Source: Litorimonas taeanensis (lineage in GTDB: Bacteria; Pseudomonadota; Alphaproteobacteria; Caulobacterales; Maricaulaceae). Taken from it: 64,000 nucleotides of DNA. Position 1 is the stretch's first letter; each line of letters opens with the position of its first letter. Positions 16,822-26,209 of the stretch are shown one piece after another. The translations under genes and the position numbers were made by a program. The notes under the pieces were generated by a model. It searched no databases, was not told the DNA's origin, and saw only the letters and a list, made by a program, of their open reading frames with translations. The stretch spans positions 186,001 through 250,000 of the forward strand of contig NZ_RBII01000002.1 of assembly GCF_003634015.1 (NCBI RefSeq), in the 5' to 3' direction.

Positions 16822-16888
16822 GATACTGGGATTGAACCAGTGACCCCTACAATGTCAATGTAGTGCTCTCCCGCTGAGCTAATCGCCC
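16814..16888 (-). tRNA. tRNA-Val (anticodon GAC)
   Basis: Cloverleaf on the minus strand: acceptor GGGCGAT/ATCGCCC, D arm GCTC/GAGC, anticodon arm CTACA-TTGACAT-TGTAG with anticodon GAC, T arm ACTGG-TTCAATC-CCAGT, discriminator A and encoded CCA. It forms the right border of the Rhs island. Confidence 0.95.
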
Positions 16889-17055
16889 GTCCTATTCGAC
16901 GTCAGACATATGTAACACATATGTCATCGGGAAACGGGCGTATAGGCGAGGCGGCGTGGCTAATCAAGCCCGAAATCGCCTCTCATACAGCTCATTTTAC
17001 TTATTTTATGAGGGCGTGACTTGCGGGGGCTTAAACATCGGACTAAGTCTCCGAA

Positions 17056-19071
17056 ATGTTCTATAGACGTGGCCATAATCTCATCGCGATAGCCCTAGCC
17101 AGTCTTGTGCTTTCGCCGATTGCTTATGCGCAATCAGGACCGTCAAAGCTCACACCCGCAGAAATGATAATTTGCCAAAATGCAAAACAATGCCTTGATA
17201 TTCTGGCACGGCATGACGAAAAAAGTTTCGATTATTCAGTTCTTATCGAGGCCTTTTCGCGCCTAGGCAATCAAGGGCGTAACGCTCTCATGCGCGCTTT
17301 AAGGGATAAGGATAAAAATTTATCCCATCGCGCCGCTTTGATATTAGCGCGAGCTGAATTTAACTATGGCCCGAGCGAACAAGCCTTCATCGCTGAAACG
17401 TGGGTTCGCGGGGCCTCCGCAACCCTTTCCAAAGTCATGGAGCAGCAATACACGCCCACCCTGCGCGAGGCTTTCATTAACACGCTTAATCACTCTGATT
17501 CGTCCATTCGCCAAGCGTCACGGACCGGAATTTACGTTGGTGAAAATATAAGCCGCCCAAACAAAGCCCTAACTCCGCCCTTCAATGCTAAACCAAATCT
17601 CTATCCGGCTCTCGCAAAAGCCGCTTTGGATAATCCGACAGCGGAAATCGCAAATTTCATCAGCGCTTACCCCCTACAACGCTCGCAATCTATATTGGCG
17701 CGGCTATTACGCTCTGAGAAAGAGGATGTGGTTTTTGCGGCCTATCAAGGGCTTTATGACATCAATCCCGAATCCGCTTTTGAGACTCTTCTCTCAACGC
17801 TTCGTGAGCTCAAGGCTGGGGACGAACCTATTGCCTTGGCTCTCGGCGATCTTTTGGCAAGGCGGCATCAAAATAGAGCCGACGGGTTTTACTTGCAATT
17901 TGCCAGTGAGCTCATCGAAGATACTGCCATGCCAAAACTTGCACAAATGGCTGCGGTTCATGCCATTATGGAGCAAGGTCAGAGTAAAAATCAGGCGACA
18001 ATCTCCCTTCCCAACGCCGTAAATGTTGGAAGCTTATTGAAAAGCCTCATACAAATTCAAAACACCATTCCTCGCCAATATAGCGAAGCGCTCTATAATA
18101 AATTAGGGACGCAAAGCGAGGTTTTAATCCCGCAGCTCTTTGACGGGTTCAGCGTGTTAGGGGATCAAAACATAGAGCATTTCATTTCAGCGTTAACATC
18201 GCCTCCCAACAAAAAAGAAGAGCTGAATCAAGCTGCCACCACGGTATTGCTTCAATTATTAGATAATAAAGCAGATTGGCGTCTTGCGTCTAGGAGCGCG
18301 CAAATATTGAGTGAGAACAAGGTTCAAAGCGCCTTGCCCACTCTCAGGAAAATTGCCTCTCATTCATTGTTTTCTGAATTCCGTATTAGAGCCTTAGCGG
18401 CCATTGATACGCTCAACGGTAAGAGCGACTTTCAAGCACAATTTGATAAACATGCGAACAGGCTTTTAGAGAATAGCGACTCTTGTACAATTCAGCCGAC
18501 TGATTTTTCTGTAAAAGCCAGACAGCTTCCTTTTTTTAAACCATCCGAACTCGCCTTCGGATATAGGACTGAACGCGCTTCTTTAACGTCTGCTGTCCCC
18601 ACCAAGAAAGGCTGGCTTGCAGGGTATGACAAAGGAGAGTGGTCAGGCGGGTTAGTCGCCTATGACACTTTGGCCGGTACGGATAAACTTATATTGGGAT
18701 CAAAAACGTCTAAATTTATAATCCCCAACATTAAGGCCATTATGCCAAAAATGCCCACTCCCCTTGGTCAATATTCCTCTCATTTTTGGGCGGTCTCGGG
18801 ATTAAATCATTTAAGTTTAAACCATAGCTTTGTCATATCTATCACAGATAATGATGGGGACTATTTCATCAAGCATCACCTACGTTTACCGCGCGTCCCT
18901 TCGGCGATCGCCCAGCAAAAAGATGGCAGTGTTCTTTTCGGCTTTGGTGACAAACCTGAAAAATTTAATCGATACGACATTTACCAACCCCCTCTTCGCC
19001 TATGGCCTGACGGGAAATTAACGGATGCCTGCACTGGAACACCTAAATCAGCCACCGGAGTCATGCGGTAA
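17056..19071 (+). CDS. Exported HEAT-repeat-like protein of unknown function
   Basis: 671 residues with a signal peptide (IAIALASLVLSPIAYAQS, cleavage near residue 26). From about residue 60 to 470 it shows repeated pairs of helices with Ala/Leu spacing such as NALMRALRDKDKNLSHRAAL and SAFETLLSTLRELKAG, as in HEAT/ARM repeats. The last 180 residues are different, with strand-like segments (WLAGYDKGEWSGGLVAYDTL) and two cysteines that may pair (SDSCTIQ, TDACTGT). Probably periplasmic. The stop codon overlaps the start of mrp by one base, so the two are co-translated. No family recognised. Confidence 0.75.
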   Translation: MFYRRGHNLIAIALASLVLSPIAYAQSGPSKLTPAEMIICQNAKQCLDILARHDEKSFDYSVLIEAFSRLGNQGRNALMRALRDKDKNLSHRAALILARAEFNYGPSEQAFIAETWVRGASATLSKVMEQQYTPTLREAFINTLNHSDSSIRQASRTGIYVGENISRPNKALTPPFNAKPNLYPALAKAALDNPTAEIANFISAYPLQRSQSILARLLRSEKEDVVFAAYQGLYDINPESAFETLLSTLRELKAGDEPIALALGDLLARRHQNRADGFYLQFASELIEDTAMPKLAQMAAVHAIMEQGQSKNQATISLPNAVNVGSLLKSLIQIQNTIPRQYSEALYNKLGTQSEVLIPQLFDGFSVLGDQNIEHFISALTSPPNKKEELNQAATTVLLQLLDNKADWRLASRSAQILSENKVQSALPTLRKIASHSLFSEFRIRALAAIDTLNGKSDFQAQFDKHANRLLENSDSCTIQPTDFSVKARQLPFFKPSELAFGYRTERASLTSAVPTKKGWLAGYDKGEWSGGLVAYDTLAGTDKLILGSKTSKFIIPNIKAIMPKMPTPLGQYSSHFWAVSGLNHLSLNHSFVISITDNDGDYFIKHHLRLPRVPSAIAQQKDGSVLFGFGDKPEKFNRYDIYQPPLRLWPDGKLTDACTGTPKSATGVMR

Positions 19072-20141
19072 TGGCTTATTCTGAAAGTGAAGCCTTAAGG
19101 GCCCTAAAAGGTCTCTCTGACCCTCTTACGGGTAAAGACTTAGTCACGGCCGGTCTATTAAATGCCCTGCAGTTTGAGAACGGCGTTGTTCGCGCTGTCT
19201 TGCAGATTGATCCCAGTCACGCAGATAAATATGAAGCACTTCAACGCGCTACGCAAAAGGCGTTAGCAAGTGTAAACGGCGTAGAAACCGCTTCTGTTAT
19301 TTTATCAGCCCATAAATCAGCGCCCAAAGTTGGTGGGCGCAAACGTCCGCAGCCCCATGCGGCGCGGCGCCCCGAAGGATATCAGGGCGACTCCAAAGTC
19401 GCTCGTGTCATCGCCGTAAGCTCTGCCAAAGGCGGCGTTGGAAAATCTACAATGGCCGTAAACCTAGCCGTTGCTCTAGCAAAATCAGGCCAGAAAATTG
19501 GGCTGCTTGATGCTGACATTCACGGCCCAAGCGTGCCGATGCTTCTTGGCCTTGCCGGAGAACGCGCCAAAACCGAAGAGGTAGAAGGCAGGCGGTTAAT
19601 TAGCCCAAAAATCGCTTTCGGTCTTAAAGCGATGTCGATTGGGTTTTTAACGGATGATGATGGCCCTGTTGTCTGGCGCGGCCCTATGGTTCAGGGCGCG
19701 ATATCCAGAATGATTTGGGATGTGAATTGGGGAACGCTTGATACGCTCATTATTGATATGCCGCCAGGTACTGGCGATGCTCAATTAGGCCTCGCCCAAG
19801 ATATCAAACCCGCCGGCGCTATCATTGTTTCTACGCCGCAAGACCTTGCATTACTAGACGCCAGAAAAGGCGTTCGCATGTTTGAAAAAGTTGGCATTCC
19901 TGTTCTCGGTTTGATTGAGAATATGGCCGTTTTCACCTGCCCTGATTGTGGGTCACAACATCATATTTTTGGCACAGGCGGTGCCAAGCGTGACGCCGAA
20001 AAACTTGGCATATCCTATATCGGCGCCGCACCATTAACCTTGCCAATTCGCGAAAGTGGCGATGCGGGCAAGCCTATTGCTCAAGGCAATAGCGAAGAGG
20101 CTAAAATTTTTGATGCCTTAGCAAAAGCGGCCTTTAACTAA
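19071..20141 (+). CDS. mrp: Mrp/NBP35-type iron-sulfur carrier ATPase
   Basis: Cytosolic P-loop ATPase that carries Fe-S clusters to target apoproteins. An N-terminal MIP18-like domain (about 1-85) precedes a Mrp ATPase domain with the deviant Walker A SSAKGGVGKST, the switch LDADIHGPSVP and IIDMPPGTGDAQL. The cluster-bridging CxxC is present as FTCPDCGSQ. 356 residues is the normal size. The ATG overlaps the stop of the upstream HEAT-like gene (TAATG). Its 3' end overlaps the convergent ArsC-like gene by 8 bases. Confidence 0.95.
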   Translation: MAYSESEALRALKGLSDPLTGKDLVTAGLLNALQFENGVVRAVLQIDPSHADKYEALQRATQKALASVNGVETASVILSAHKSAPKVGGRKRPQPHAARRPEGYQGDSKVARVIAVSSAKGGVGKSTMAVNLAVALAKSGQKIGLLDADIHGPSVPMLLGLAGERAKTEEVEGRRLISPKIAFGLKAMSIGFLTDDDGPVVWRGPMVQGAISRMIWDVNWGTLDTLIIDMPPGTGDAQLGLAQDIKPAGAIIVSTPQDLALLDARKGVRMFEKVGIPVLGLIENMAVFTCPDCGSQHHIFGTGGAKRDAEKLGISYIGAAPLTLPIRESGDAGKPIAQGNSEEAKIFDALAKAAFN

Positions 20142-20481
20142 GCCAAACATCCTGCGCGTCAGTCTTCCACCCAACCGTTATCGTGTGACCATCGGTAATA
20201 ATGGGGCGTTTTATCAGAGTTGGGTGCTCCGCTATTAAAGCAACGGCTTTTTCAAGATTAACATCGGTCTTTTCAGAAGCCTCTAAACCCCGCCATGTTG
20301 TTGACCGTGTATTCAGGACAGCCTCATACCCCAAAGTCTCTGCCCAGTATTTAATCTGCGACTCTGATACGCCATCAGCTCGCACATCAATTAACTCTGG
20401 TGATAGCCCTGATTGGGTCAGAGCCTTAATCGCTTTCCGGCATGTATCGCAGGTCTTTAGGTGATAAACAGAGAGGGTCAT
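20134..20481 (-). CDS. ArsC/Spx-family thioredoxin-fold reductase
   Basis: 115 residues with the CxxC near the N terminus (KTCDTCRKA, C11 and C14) and the family end HPTLIKRPIITDG. The double-Cys form and small size match the YffB/Spx-like subgroup of the arsenate reductase superfamily rather than a dedicated ArsC; no arsenic genes are nearby. Probably a cytoplasmic thiol reductase. Its start is 4 bases inside the end of the upstream hydrolase gene on the same strand, so the two may be co-expressed. Confidence 0.88.
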   Translation of the reverse strand: MTLSVYHLKTCDTCRKAIKALTQSGLSPELIDVRADGVSESQIKYWAETLGYEAVLNTRSTTWRGLEASEKTDVNLEKAVALIAEHPTLIKRPIITDGHTITVGWKTDAQDVWLS

Positions 20482-21320
20482 TTTTCATTCATTTTTATTT
20501 GAGTGTTTATAAAGGCGATCATTTCTGACAGAACTTCGGCGCGCGGCGTATCGTGATGCATTTCATGCTCTGAGTTCTCATAAGCACGGAAAACAATATT
20601 TCGTCCAGCTTCTGCAAAACTTTCACTGCCTTGGAAACTCGTCAACTGATCTTCCTTTGCATGCATCAGCAATAAGGGCTTTGACCATAGCCCGGCTCGG
20701 TCCGATATAGATTGACCTATCGCGAGGGCATCCATAGCAAAACCAAATCCGATTTGGTTATGATTAAGTGGATCCGCTTCATAGCTTTCTTGTTCTACAG
20801 GCAGGGTTGATATCTTATCTCCAGACAAAGGCTGTCTCATAGTCGCTTGGGGTGCAATTTTTGCTATAACTTTCGCAAGGCCTCGCAAAATTGCTGGCGG
20901 CGACTTGGGAAGTAATATGAATGGAGCCGAAGCCATAATACCCATGATATCAGCCTCAGCCGTGAAGCCGTAATCAAGCACGACTCCGCCTCCCATAGAA
21001 TGCCCATAAAGGAAATGAGGTCGCTGAGGATAAAGGCGCCGCGTTGTATCAAGGAGCGCTTGTAAATCACTCCGTAATAGAGCGTAGTCCGTACACACAC
21101 CGCGTTTCCCGTCGCTTTGACCATGACCGCGTAAATCAATTGCTACTACAGCCACACCCGCTTTGACCAAATCCGGAGCAAGGCTTTCATACCGACCTGA
21201 ATGTTCACCTAGGCCATGCACTAAACTCATAACGGCTTTTGGCTTCTGTACGGCCCAATGCCGACCGACCAATTTTGTTTCATCAGCCAAACTGATTGTT
21301 TCGAAAAGCACCGAGGTCAA
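20478..21320 (-). CDS. Alpha/beta hydrolase, monoacylglycerol lipase / lysophospholipase type
   Basis: 280 residues. The fold landmarks are VHGLGEHSGRYESLAP (oxyanion strand), the nucleophile elbow LYGHSMGGGVVLD with catalytic Ser, an acid in the HAKEDQLTS region and the final His in YENSEHEMHHD. The pattern HG.GEHSGRY...G..V...D.RGHG is characteristic of the PldB/monoglyceride lipase group that releases fatty acids from monoacylglycerols or lysolipids. No signal peptide, so cytoplasmic. The gene is last-but-one in a minus-strand run with the YbjQ-like genes. Confidence 0.88.
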   Translation of the reverse strand: MTSVLFETISLADETKLVGRHWAVQKPKAVMSLVHGLGEHSGRYESLAPDLVKAGVAVVAIDLRGHGQSDGKRGVCTDYALLRSDLQALLDTTRRLYPQRPHFLYGHSMGGGVVLDYGFTAEADIMGIMASAPFILLPKSPPAILRGLAKVIAKIAPQATMRQPLSGDKISTLPVEQESYEADPLNHNQIGFGFAMDALAIGQSISDRAGLWSKPLLLMHAKEDQLTSFQGSESFAEAGRNIVFRAYENSEHEMHHDTPRAEVLSEMIAFINTQIKMNEK

Positions 21321-21321
21321 T

Positions 21322-21792
21322 TTAGGCCTCCCGCATTTTCACAGCCGTTCCATAAGCCAGTAATTCTGCGCCGCCTGGGCTTTGAGGTGATTTCCCTGAG
21401 ACAGCTGAAAATTCAATGCGAATATTATGCACAGCCGTCGCCCCCAGCGCATCAGCCTCTCTTAACATTCTCACGACAGCCTCACGCCGAGCGCGTTCTA
21501 AAATCGTCTCATAAGAGCGAAGTGACCCTCCAAACAAAGCCTTTATCGCCGCTGCGATTTTCTTGAAATAATCAAGCCCAACCACAACACTTCCACTCAC
21601 AAGGATAGCCCCTCCTTCCAGATCTCCTGCGTGGACATCTGGAATATGTTTAAGGTTTGTTTTTAGAATATGTGAAAATGCGGCTTCATCTTCTCTTAGG
21701 CGCTTAAAGTGCCGTCTTTCATTAATCCCGCCAAATATAACACCGATTGATATCAGTATGACAATAAAACCGAGCTGTATTAAACCCGCCAT
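21322..21792 (-). CDS. Membrane-anchored YbjQ/UPF0145-like protein
   Basis: 156 residues. An N-terminal membrane anchor (LGFIVILISIGVIFGG) is followed by a YbjQ-type domain with GGSLRSYETILERARREAVVRML and the end GTAVKM. The domain forms pentameric barrels in known structures; function is unknown, although the family has been called heavy-metal-binding. It directly follows a soluble paralogue (stop/start overlap of one base at 21792). The pair, one soluble and one anchored, suggests a mixed complex. Confidence 0.82.
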   Translation of the reverse strand: MAGLIQLGFIVILISIGVIFGGINERRHFKRLREDEAAFSHILKTNLKHIPDVHAGDLEGGAILVSGSVVVGLDYFKKIAAAIKALFGGSLRSYETILERARREAVVRMLREADALGATAVHNIRIEFSAVSGKSPQSPGGAELLAYGTAVKMREA

Positions 21793-22115
21793 TAGTCAAG
21801 AACTACGGCTGTGCCATAAACATATAGCTCTGACGCGCCTTGGGCGACCGAGCTCGTCGAAAAGCGTACATTGACAACGGCATTTGCGCCCATCGAGCGG
21901 GCTTCATCGATCATGCGCTCTGTGGCCTGCCCGCGCGCATCTTCTAAGAGTTCTGTATACCCTCTCAGTTCGCCCCCCACGATATTTTTGAGGCCCGCCA
22001 TTATATCACGGCCTACATGTTTGGCGCGCACCGTGTTGCCCTGCACCAATCCCTTCCACGATACGATTTCGCGCCCAGGAACAGTCTCTAAATTGGATAA
22101 AATAAATTCGCTCAT
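21792..22115 (-). CDS. YbjQ/UPF0145 family protein (soluble)
   Basis: 107 residues from the ATG at 22115, chosen because an AGGAG box sits just upstream (ACAGGAGAACTTT ATG). An upstream in-frame ATG (22133) lacks this. The sequence has the typical ARGQATERMIDEARSMGANAVVNVRF and ends YVYGTAVVLD. Function unknown in the family. It is the first gene of the run that continues with the anchored paralogue, hydrolase and ArsC-like protein. Confidence 0.88.
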   Translation of the reverse strand: MSEFILSNLETVPGREIVSWKGLVQGNTVRAKHVGRDIMAGLKNIVGGELRGYTELLEDARGQATERMIDEARSMGANAVVNVRFSTSSVAQGASELYVYGTAVVLD

Positions 22116-22263
22116 AAAGTTCTCCTGTTTCACATTAACTCAGAGCTACATATCTGGCGACTGAAAAACGAAAAAATTGGTTAGGCGATAACGAATTCGT
22201 CATATACGATTTTGATAGCGTGACAGACTTGCGCGCGGCTTTCGGCTCTGGCACGAAGTCACT

Positions 22264-23226
22264 ATGACGAAACACTCTCCTTTGCGCATTGCTTTCCAAA
22301 TGGACCCCATGGAGGCCGTCGATATCAACGGCGATACAACCTTTGCGCTCGCGGAAGTCGCGGCGCAGCGCGGTATGTCCCTCTTTGAATATGGCCCGCA
22401 ACATCTTGTTTATAACCATGGCCGTATTCAGGCCTATGCGCGCCCAATGACGGTTAGACGCGAAAAAAGAAACCACGTCAGTTTTGAGTCTCGCCGCCTT
22501 ATTGACCTCGTCGATGACATTGATGTTGTTTGGATGCGCCAAGACCCACCTTTTGACATGGCATATATTACCGCTGCCCATATTTTAGAGCGGTTAAAAG
22601 GACAGACACTGGTTGCCAATGACCCTGAATGGGTCCGCTCTGGCCCTGAAAAAATTCTACCGCTTGATTACCCTCATTTGATGCCTGAAACTCTCATCAC
22701 TCGCGATGAAACCGCTATTAGAGCCTTTCGTGATACGCATAAAGATATCATCATCAAGCCTCTCTATGGGAATGGCGGAGCCGGTGTATTTCGAATGAAA
22801 GAAGGCGACAGCAATTTTGCCTCTTTGCTTGAAATGTTTTTCTCTGTGTCTCGTGAACCGATTATCGCGCAGGCCTTTTTAAAAGACGTATCCAAAGGTG
22901 ATAAGCGCATTATTATCATTGATGGAACACCTGTCGGGGCAATAAATCGCGTACCACAGCCTGGGGAAACACGGTCAAATATGCATGTCGGCGGAGAAGC
23001 CCGGGCGACCGATTTAACAGAAACCGATATGATTATCTGCGATGCCATTGGCCCGATGCTCAAAGAACGAGGACAAATTTTGGTCGGCATTGATGTCATT
23101 GGCGATAAAATGACAGAGATTAACACGACGAGCCCGACCGGCGTTCAAGAACTAAAACGCTTCACGGGCATAGATGCTGCGGCTTTATCTTGGGACGCAA
23201 TCGAGCGGCGTTTAAATGCAAATTAA
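22264..23226 (+). CDS. gshB: Glutathione synthetase
   Basis: ATP-grasp ligase that joins gamma-glutamylcysteine and glycine. 320 residues. It shows FQMDPMEAVDINGDTTFAL at the N terminus (the classic GshB opening), WMRQDPPFDMAYI, the glycine-rich loop PLYGNGGAGVFRM and the C-terminal metal/substrate region EINTTSPTGVQELKRF. Divergent from the YbjQ genes. Single gene with its own short upstream region; the following acyl-CoA synthetase is 36 bases downstream and may be co-transcribed. Confidence 0.97.
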   Translation: MTKHSPLRIAFQMDPMEAVDINGDTTFALAEVAAQRGMSLFEYGPQHLVYNHGRIQAYARPMTVRREKRNHVSFESRRLIDLVDDIDVVWMRQDPPFDMAYITAAHILERLKGQTLVANDPEWVRSGPEKILPLDYPHLMPETLITRDETAIRAFRDTHKDIIIKPLYGNGGAGVFRMKEGDSNFASLLEMFFSVSREPIIAQAFLKDVSKGDKRIIIIDGTPVGAINRVPQPGETRSNMHVGGEARATDLTETDMIICDAIGPMLKERGQILVGIDVIGDKMTEINTTSPTGVQELKRFTGIDAAALSWDAIERRLNAN

Positions 23227-23262
23227 ATATCAAAATATAATTATAATAAGAGGGAATACTGC

Positions 23263-24921
23263 ATGGGAAAAACGACCAACCAGCCATGGCTAGAACATCA
23301 CGCGGCATTGGGAATTAAAGCCTCCGAATTTGAAAATCGGCCTTTAGGATCCTATATCGAAGAACATGCCGAACAAAGACCTGAAGCCCCAGCCCTATGG
23401 TATGTCGCCCGAGCCATTTCATTTTCCGACTATAATAAATATGCCAACAAACTCGCAAATGCCCTAAAGGCGCAAGGCATTCAAAAAGGTGACGTCATTG
23501 GTATTCACATGCCAAATATCCCGCAATATGCGATTGCTTTGGTTGCCATAAGCAAAATGGGCGCGATAGGGTCGGGTATTTCCCCTTTATTAGCTCCACC
23601 CGAAATTGCACATCAAGTTAAAGACGCAAACATTAAGCTCATATTGACGCTTTCAGATTTGACACCCGCTTTATCGGCCATGACGGAAATACCAGATTGC
23701 CTCAAGGCTGTGGTCGTTACAGGGGCAAAAGACTTCCTTGCCCCAGATGACATCACACTCCCCACCCTGAAAGCCGTTGATGTAAAGGCTTACTTACCTT
23801 TTACACAAAACGAATCTGAGTCCTTTTCTCAAATCGAAGTCGACCCGCATGATACTTTCATGATTCAATATACAGGGGGCACAACAGGGCGCTCCAAAGG
23901 CGCCATGCTCAGCCATCGCAATATAATGCATAATACGGCGCAAACCTTAGCCATTAATCCAACGGAAATTGGCAAGGGTATCATTCTAAGCGCATTTCCT
24001 ATGTTCCATATCGCAGGGCTATCCAATGCTATTTCAGCCGGGAAATATGCCGCCTTAGCCGTCTTAATTCCAAACCCGCGGGACACAGATTTTATTTGCG
24101 CCCAGTTGCGCGCTCATCCGCCGACCATTATCGCTGCGGTGCCTGCGTTATATGATATGATGGTGGCAAATCCTGAATTCTCTAAGCTGGATTTCTCTAA
24201 ACTAGAAATGGCTATAACTGGCGCAGCCCCTTTAACACGTTCCACACACGAAGCCCTTACGACTATCCTTGGGGACAATAAAATCAGTGATGTTTTTGGC
24301 ATGACTGAAACTTCACCTTGCTACACCGCCAATCCACCGTCCCGCTATAAACTTGGGTCGATTGGCATGCCTTTGCCGGGCGTCACCGTTCGTATCCGAG
24401 ACACAGAGACAGGGGAAAAAGATATGCCCACAGGCGAAGCGGGTGAAATCGTTTGCACAGGGCCACAAGTGATGAAGGGCTATTTAAACCTCCCCAAAGA
24501 AACCAACATTGCCTTACGCGAGATAGATGGTGAACGCTGGATGTTCTCAGGGGACGTCGGTTATATGGATGAAGAAGGATATATATTCTTGTGTGACCGC
24601 GCTAAAGACATGTTGATTGTCGGCGGGTTCAAAGTCTTTTCTGTCGAAGTTGAAGATAAGCTTTGCTCACTCCCCGAGATTGCGGCCTGTGCCATCATCG
24701 GCACCAAAGACAATGAGCGCCCCGGCAATGATATCGTTAATCTTTTTGTTGAACTCACCCCTTCGTTTAAAGGCGCTAATGAAGCTGAAATAAAAGATAA
24801 AATCATTAGTTTTGTTCGCAGCACTATGGCGGCCTATAAAGTGCCGAAACACATTCATATTATCGACGCCATACCGCTCACCCCTATCGGAAAAATCGAT
24901 AAAAAAGCGCTACGCGCCTAA
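23263..24921 (+). CDS. Acyl-CoA synthetase / AMP-dependent ligase
   Basis: 552 residues, ANL superfamily. The P-loop-like motif is YTGGTTGRSKGAMLSH, followed by SDVFGMTETSPCY, the hinge region YIFLCDRAKDMLIVGGFKVF and the C-terminal catalytic Lys in TPIGKIDKKAL. Activates a carboxylic acid, probably a medium or long fatty acid, to its CoA ester. The residue pattern is like the long-chain acyl-CoA ligases of alphaproteobacteria. A nitroreductase-family gene follows 39 bases downstream; no functional link is evident. Confidence 0.92.
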   Translation: MGKTTNQPWLEHHAALGIKASEFENRPLGSYIEEHAEQRPEAPALWYVARAISFSDYNKYANKLANALKAQGIQKGDVIGIHMPNIPQYAIALVAISKMGAIGSGISPLLAPPEIAHQVKDANIKLILTLSDLTPALSAMTEIPDCLKAVVVTGAKDFLAPDDITLPTLKAVDVKAYLPFTQNESESFSQIEVDPHDTFMIQYTGGTTGRSKGAMLSHRNIMHNTAQTLAINPTEIGKGIILSAFPMFHIAGLSNAISAGKYAALAVLIPNPRDTDFICAQLRAHPPTIIAAVPALYDMMVANPEFSKLDFSKLEMAITGAAPLTRSTHEALTTILGDNKISDVFGMTETSPCYTANPPSRYKLGSIGMPLPGVTVRIRDTETGEKDMPTGEAGEIVCTGPQVMKGYLNLPKETNIALREIDGERWMFSGDVGYMDEEGYIFLCDRAKDMLIVGGFKVFSVEVEDKLCSLPEIAACAIIGTKDNERPGNDIVNLFVELTPSFKGANEAEIKDKIISFVRSTMAAYKVPKHIHIIDAIPLTPIGKIDKKALRA

Positions 24922-24960
24922 GAGTTAAATAGCTAAAGCACTGAATATAAGAGGTAAGTC

Positions 24961-25623
24961 ATGTCTGTACTTTCAATCCTTGAAAGCCGTTATTCCGTTC
25001 GCGGATTTAAAAAAGATCCTGTTGATGCAGAATTAATAAAATCAATTTTTTCTCAGGCCCAGCGCTCGGCCTCTAATTGTAATGTTCAACCTTGGCAAAG
25101 CTATGTTGTAAGCGGTGAAACAAGAGACAAAGTTTCAGAAGCCCTTGTTAAGGCCGTAATGTCAGGCAACCCACCAAATCCGAAATTTGACTGGGTGACA
25201 CGTTATCAAGATGAGCATCGCCAACGCCAATTCGGTTCAGCCAATGCGTTATATTCTGCTCTTGGAATTGCCCGTGAAGACAAAATGGCACGAAATATTG
25301 CCATGCTTCGGAACTGGCAGTTCTTTGATGCTCCTCATGCCGTGTTTTTCGTTATGGAAAAATATATGGGTATAATGGGTGCGGTAGACATTGGGATTTA
25401 TGCCCAGACATTGTCATTATTACTTGAGGAAAATGGCATTCAAAGCTGTATGCAAGGCGCTCTTGGCCAATTCCCTGCGCCAGTCGAAGAGCTCTTAGGC
25501 ATTCCAGAAAGCCAAGGTATTTTGTTTGGCATGTCTTTTGGTTATGAAGACAAAGAACATCCTGCCAATGCCGCCCGAACGGACCGCGCCGATTTATCCG
25601 ACGCGGTTAAGTTTTTTACCTAA
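24961..25623 (+). CDS. Nitroreductase-family FMN oxidoreductase
   Basis: 220 residues with the family opening LESRYSVRGFKKDP (FMN phosphate site), SNCNVQPWQSYVVSG and the C-terminal GIPESQGILFGMSFGYED. Typical NfsB/NfsA-like flavoenzymes reduce nitroaromatics, quinones or flavins using NAD(P)H; the physiological substrate here is unknown. It ends two bases before the convergent msrA gene. Strong ribosome-binding-like sequence AAGAGGTAAGTC precedes the ATG. Confidence 0.92.
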   Translation: MSVLSILESRYSVRGFKKDPVDAELIKSIFSQAQRSASNCNVQPWQSYVVSGETRDKVSEALVKAVMSGNPPNPKFDWVTRYQDEHRQRQFGSANALYSALGIAREDKMARNIAMLRNWQFFDAPHAVFFVMEKYMGIMGAVDIGIYAQTLSLLLEENGIQSCMQGALGQFPAPVEELLGIPESQGILFGMSFGYEDKEHPANAARTDRADLSDAVKFFT

Positions 25624-25624
25624 G

Positions 25625-26200
25625 CTAAACACTCACTTTTTGGGGGATGGGGCAACTCACCCCCGTTGGGCCATGCATGCAATAACCTTCGGGGTTCTTA
25701 GCAAGATATTGCTGATGATAATCTTCAGCAGGGTAATATTTCGGCGCTTTGCCAATTTCAGTTGTTACAGGACGACCATAAGCCTTTTCATAGCGTGTCG
25801 CCGCAGCTTTGGCCTTGGCAAGATGTTCATCCGAATACACATATAAAGCGCTGCGATATTGCGACCCAACATCATTTCCTTGTCGATTGCCTTGCGTTGG
25901 GTCATGATTTTCAAAATAGACCTTTAAGATTTCATCAAAACTGATAACTTTGGGGTCATAGACGACATGGACAATTTCCGCATGTCCTGTCGCACCCGAA
26001 CACACAAGTTCATAATTGGGCGTTGTTACCGTTCCGCCTGCATAGCCCACAGAGGTCACGTGAACGCCGTCAAGCTTCCAAAGTATTCTTTCGGCGCCCC
26101 AGAAGCAGCCCATACCCAGCAATACTTGCTCAAATCCCTCTGGCGTTTCCCCAAACATGGATTGACCATTCACGTGATGTTTATCAATTGTTGCGAGCAT
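25625..26200 (-). CDS. msrA: Peptide methionine-S-sulfoxide reductase
   Basis: Repairs methionine-S-sulfoxide in proteins using thioredoxin. 191 residues with the catalytic GMGCFWGAERILW (active-site Cys), GYAGGTVTTPNYELVCSG and the conserved YFENHDPTQGNRQGNDVGSQ. C-terminal residues YCMHGPTGVSCP carry the recycling cysteines. A 9-base gap separates it from the upstream amidohydrolase gene, so the two are probably co-transcribed. Confidence 0.97.
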   Translation of the reverse strand: MLATIDKHHVNGQSMFGETPEGFEQVLLGMGCFWGAERILWKLDGVHVTSVGYAGGTVTTPNYELVCSGATGHAEIVHVVYDPKVISFDEILKVYFENHDPTQGNRQGNDVGSQYRSALYVYSDEHLAKAKAAATRYEKAYGRPVTTEIGKAPKYYPAEDYHQQYLAKNPEGYCMHGPTGVSCPIPQKVSV

Positions 26201-26209
26201 ATTAATCTC

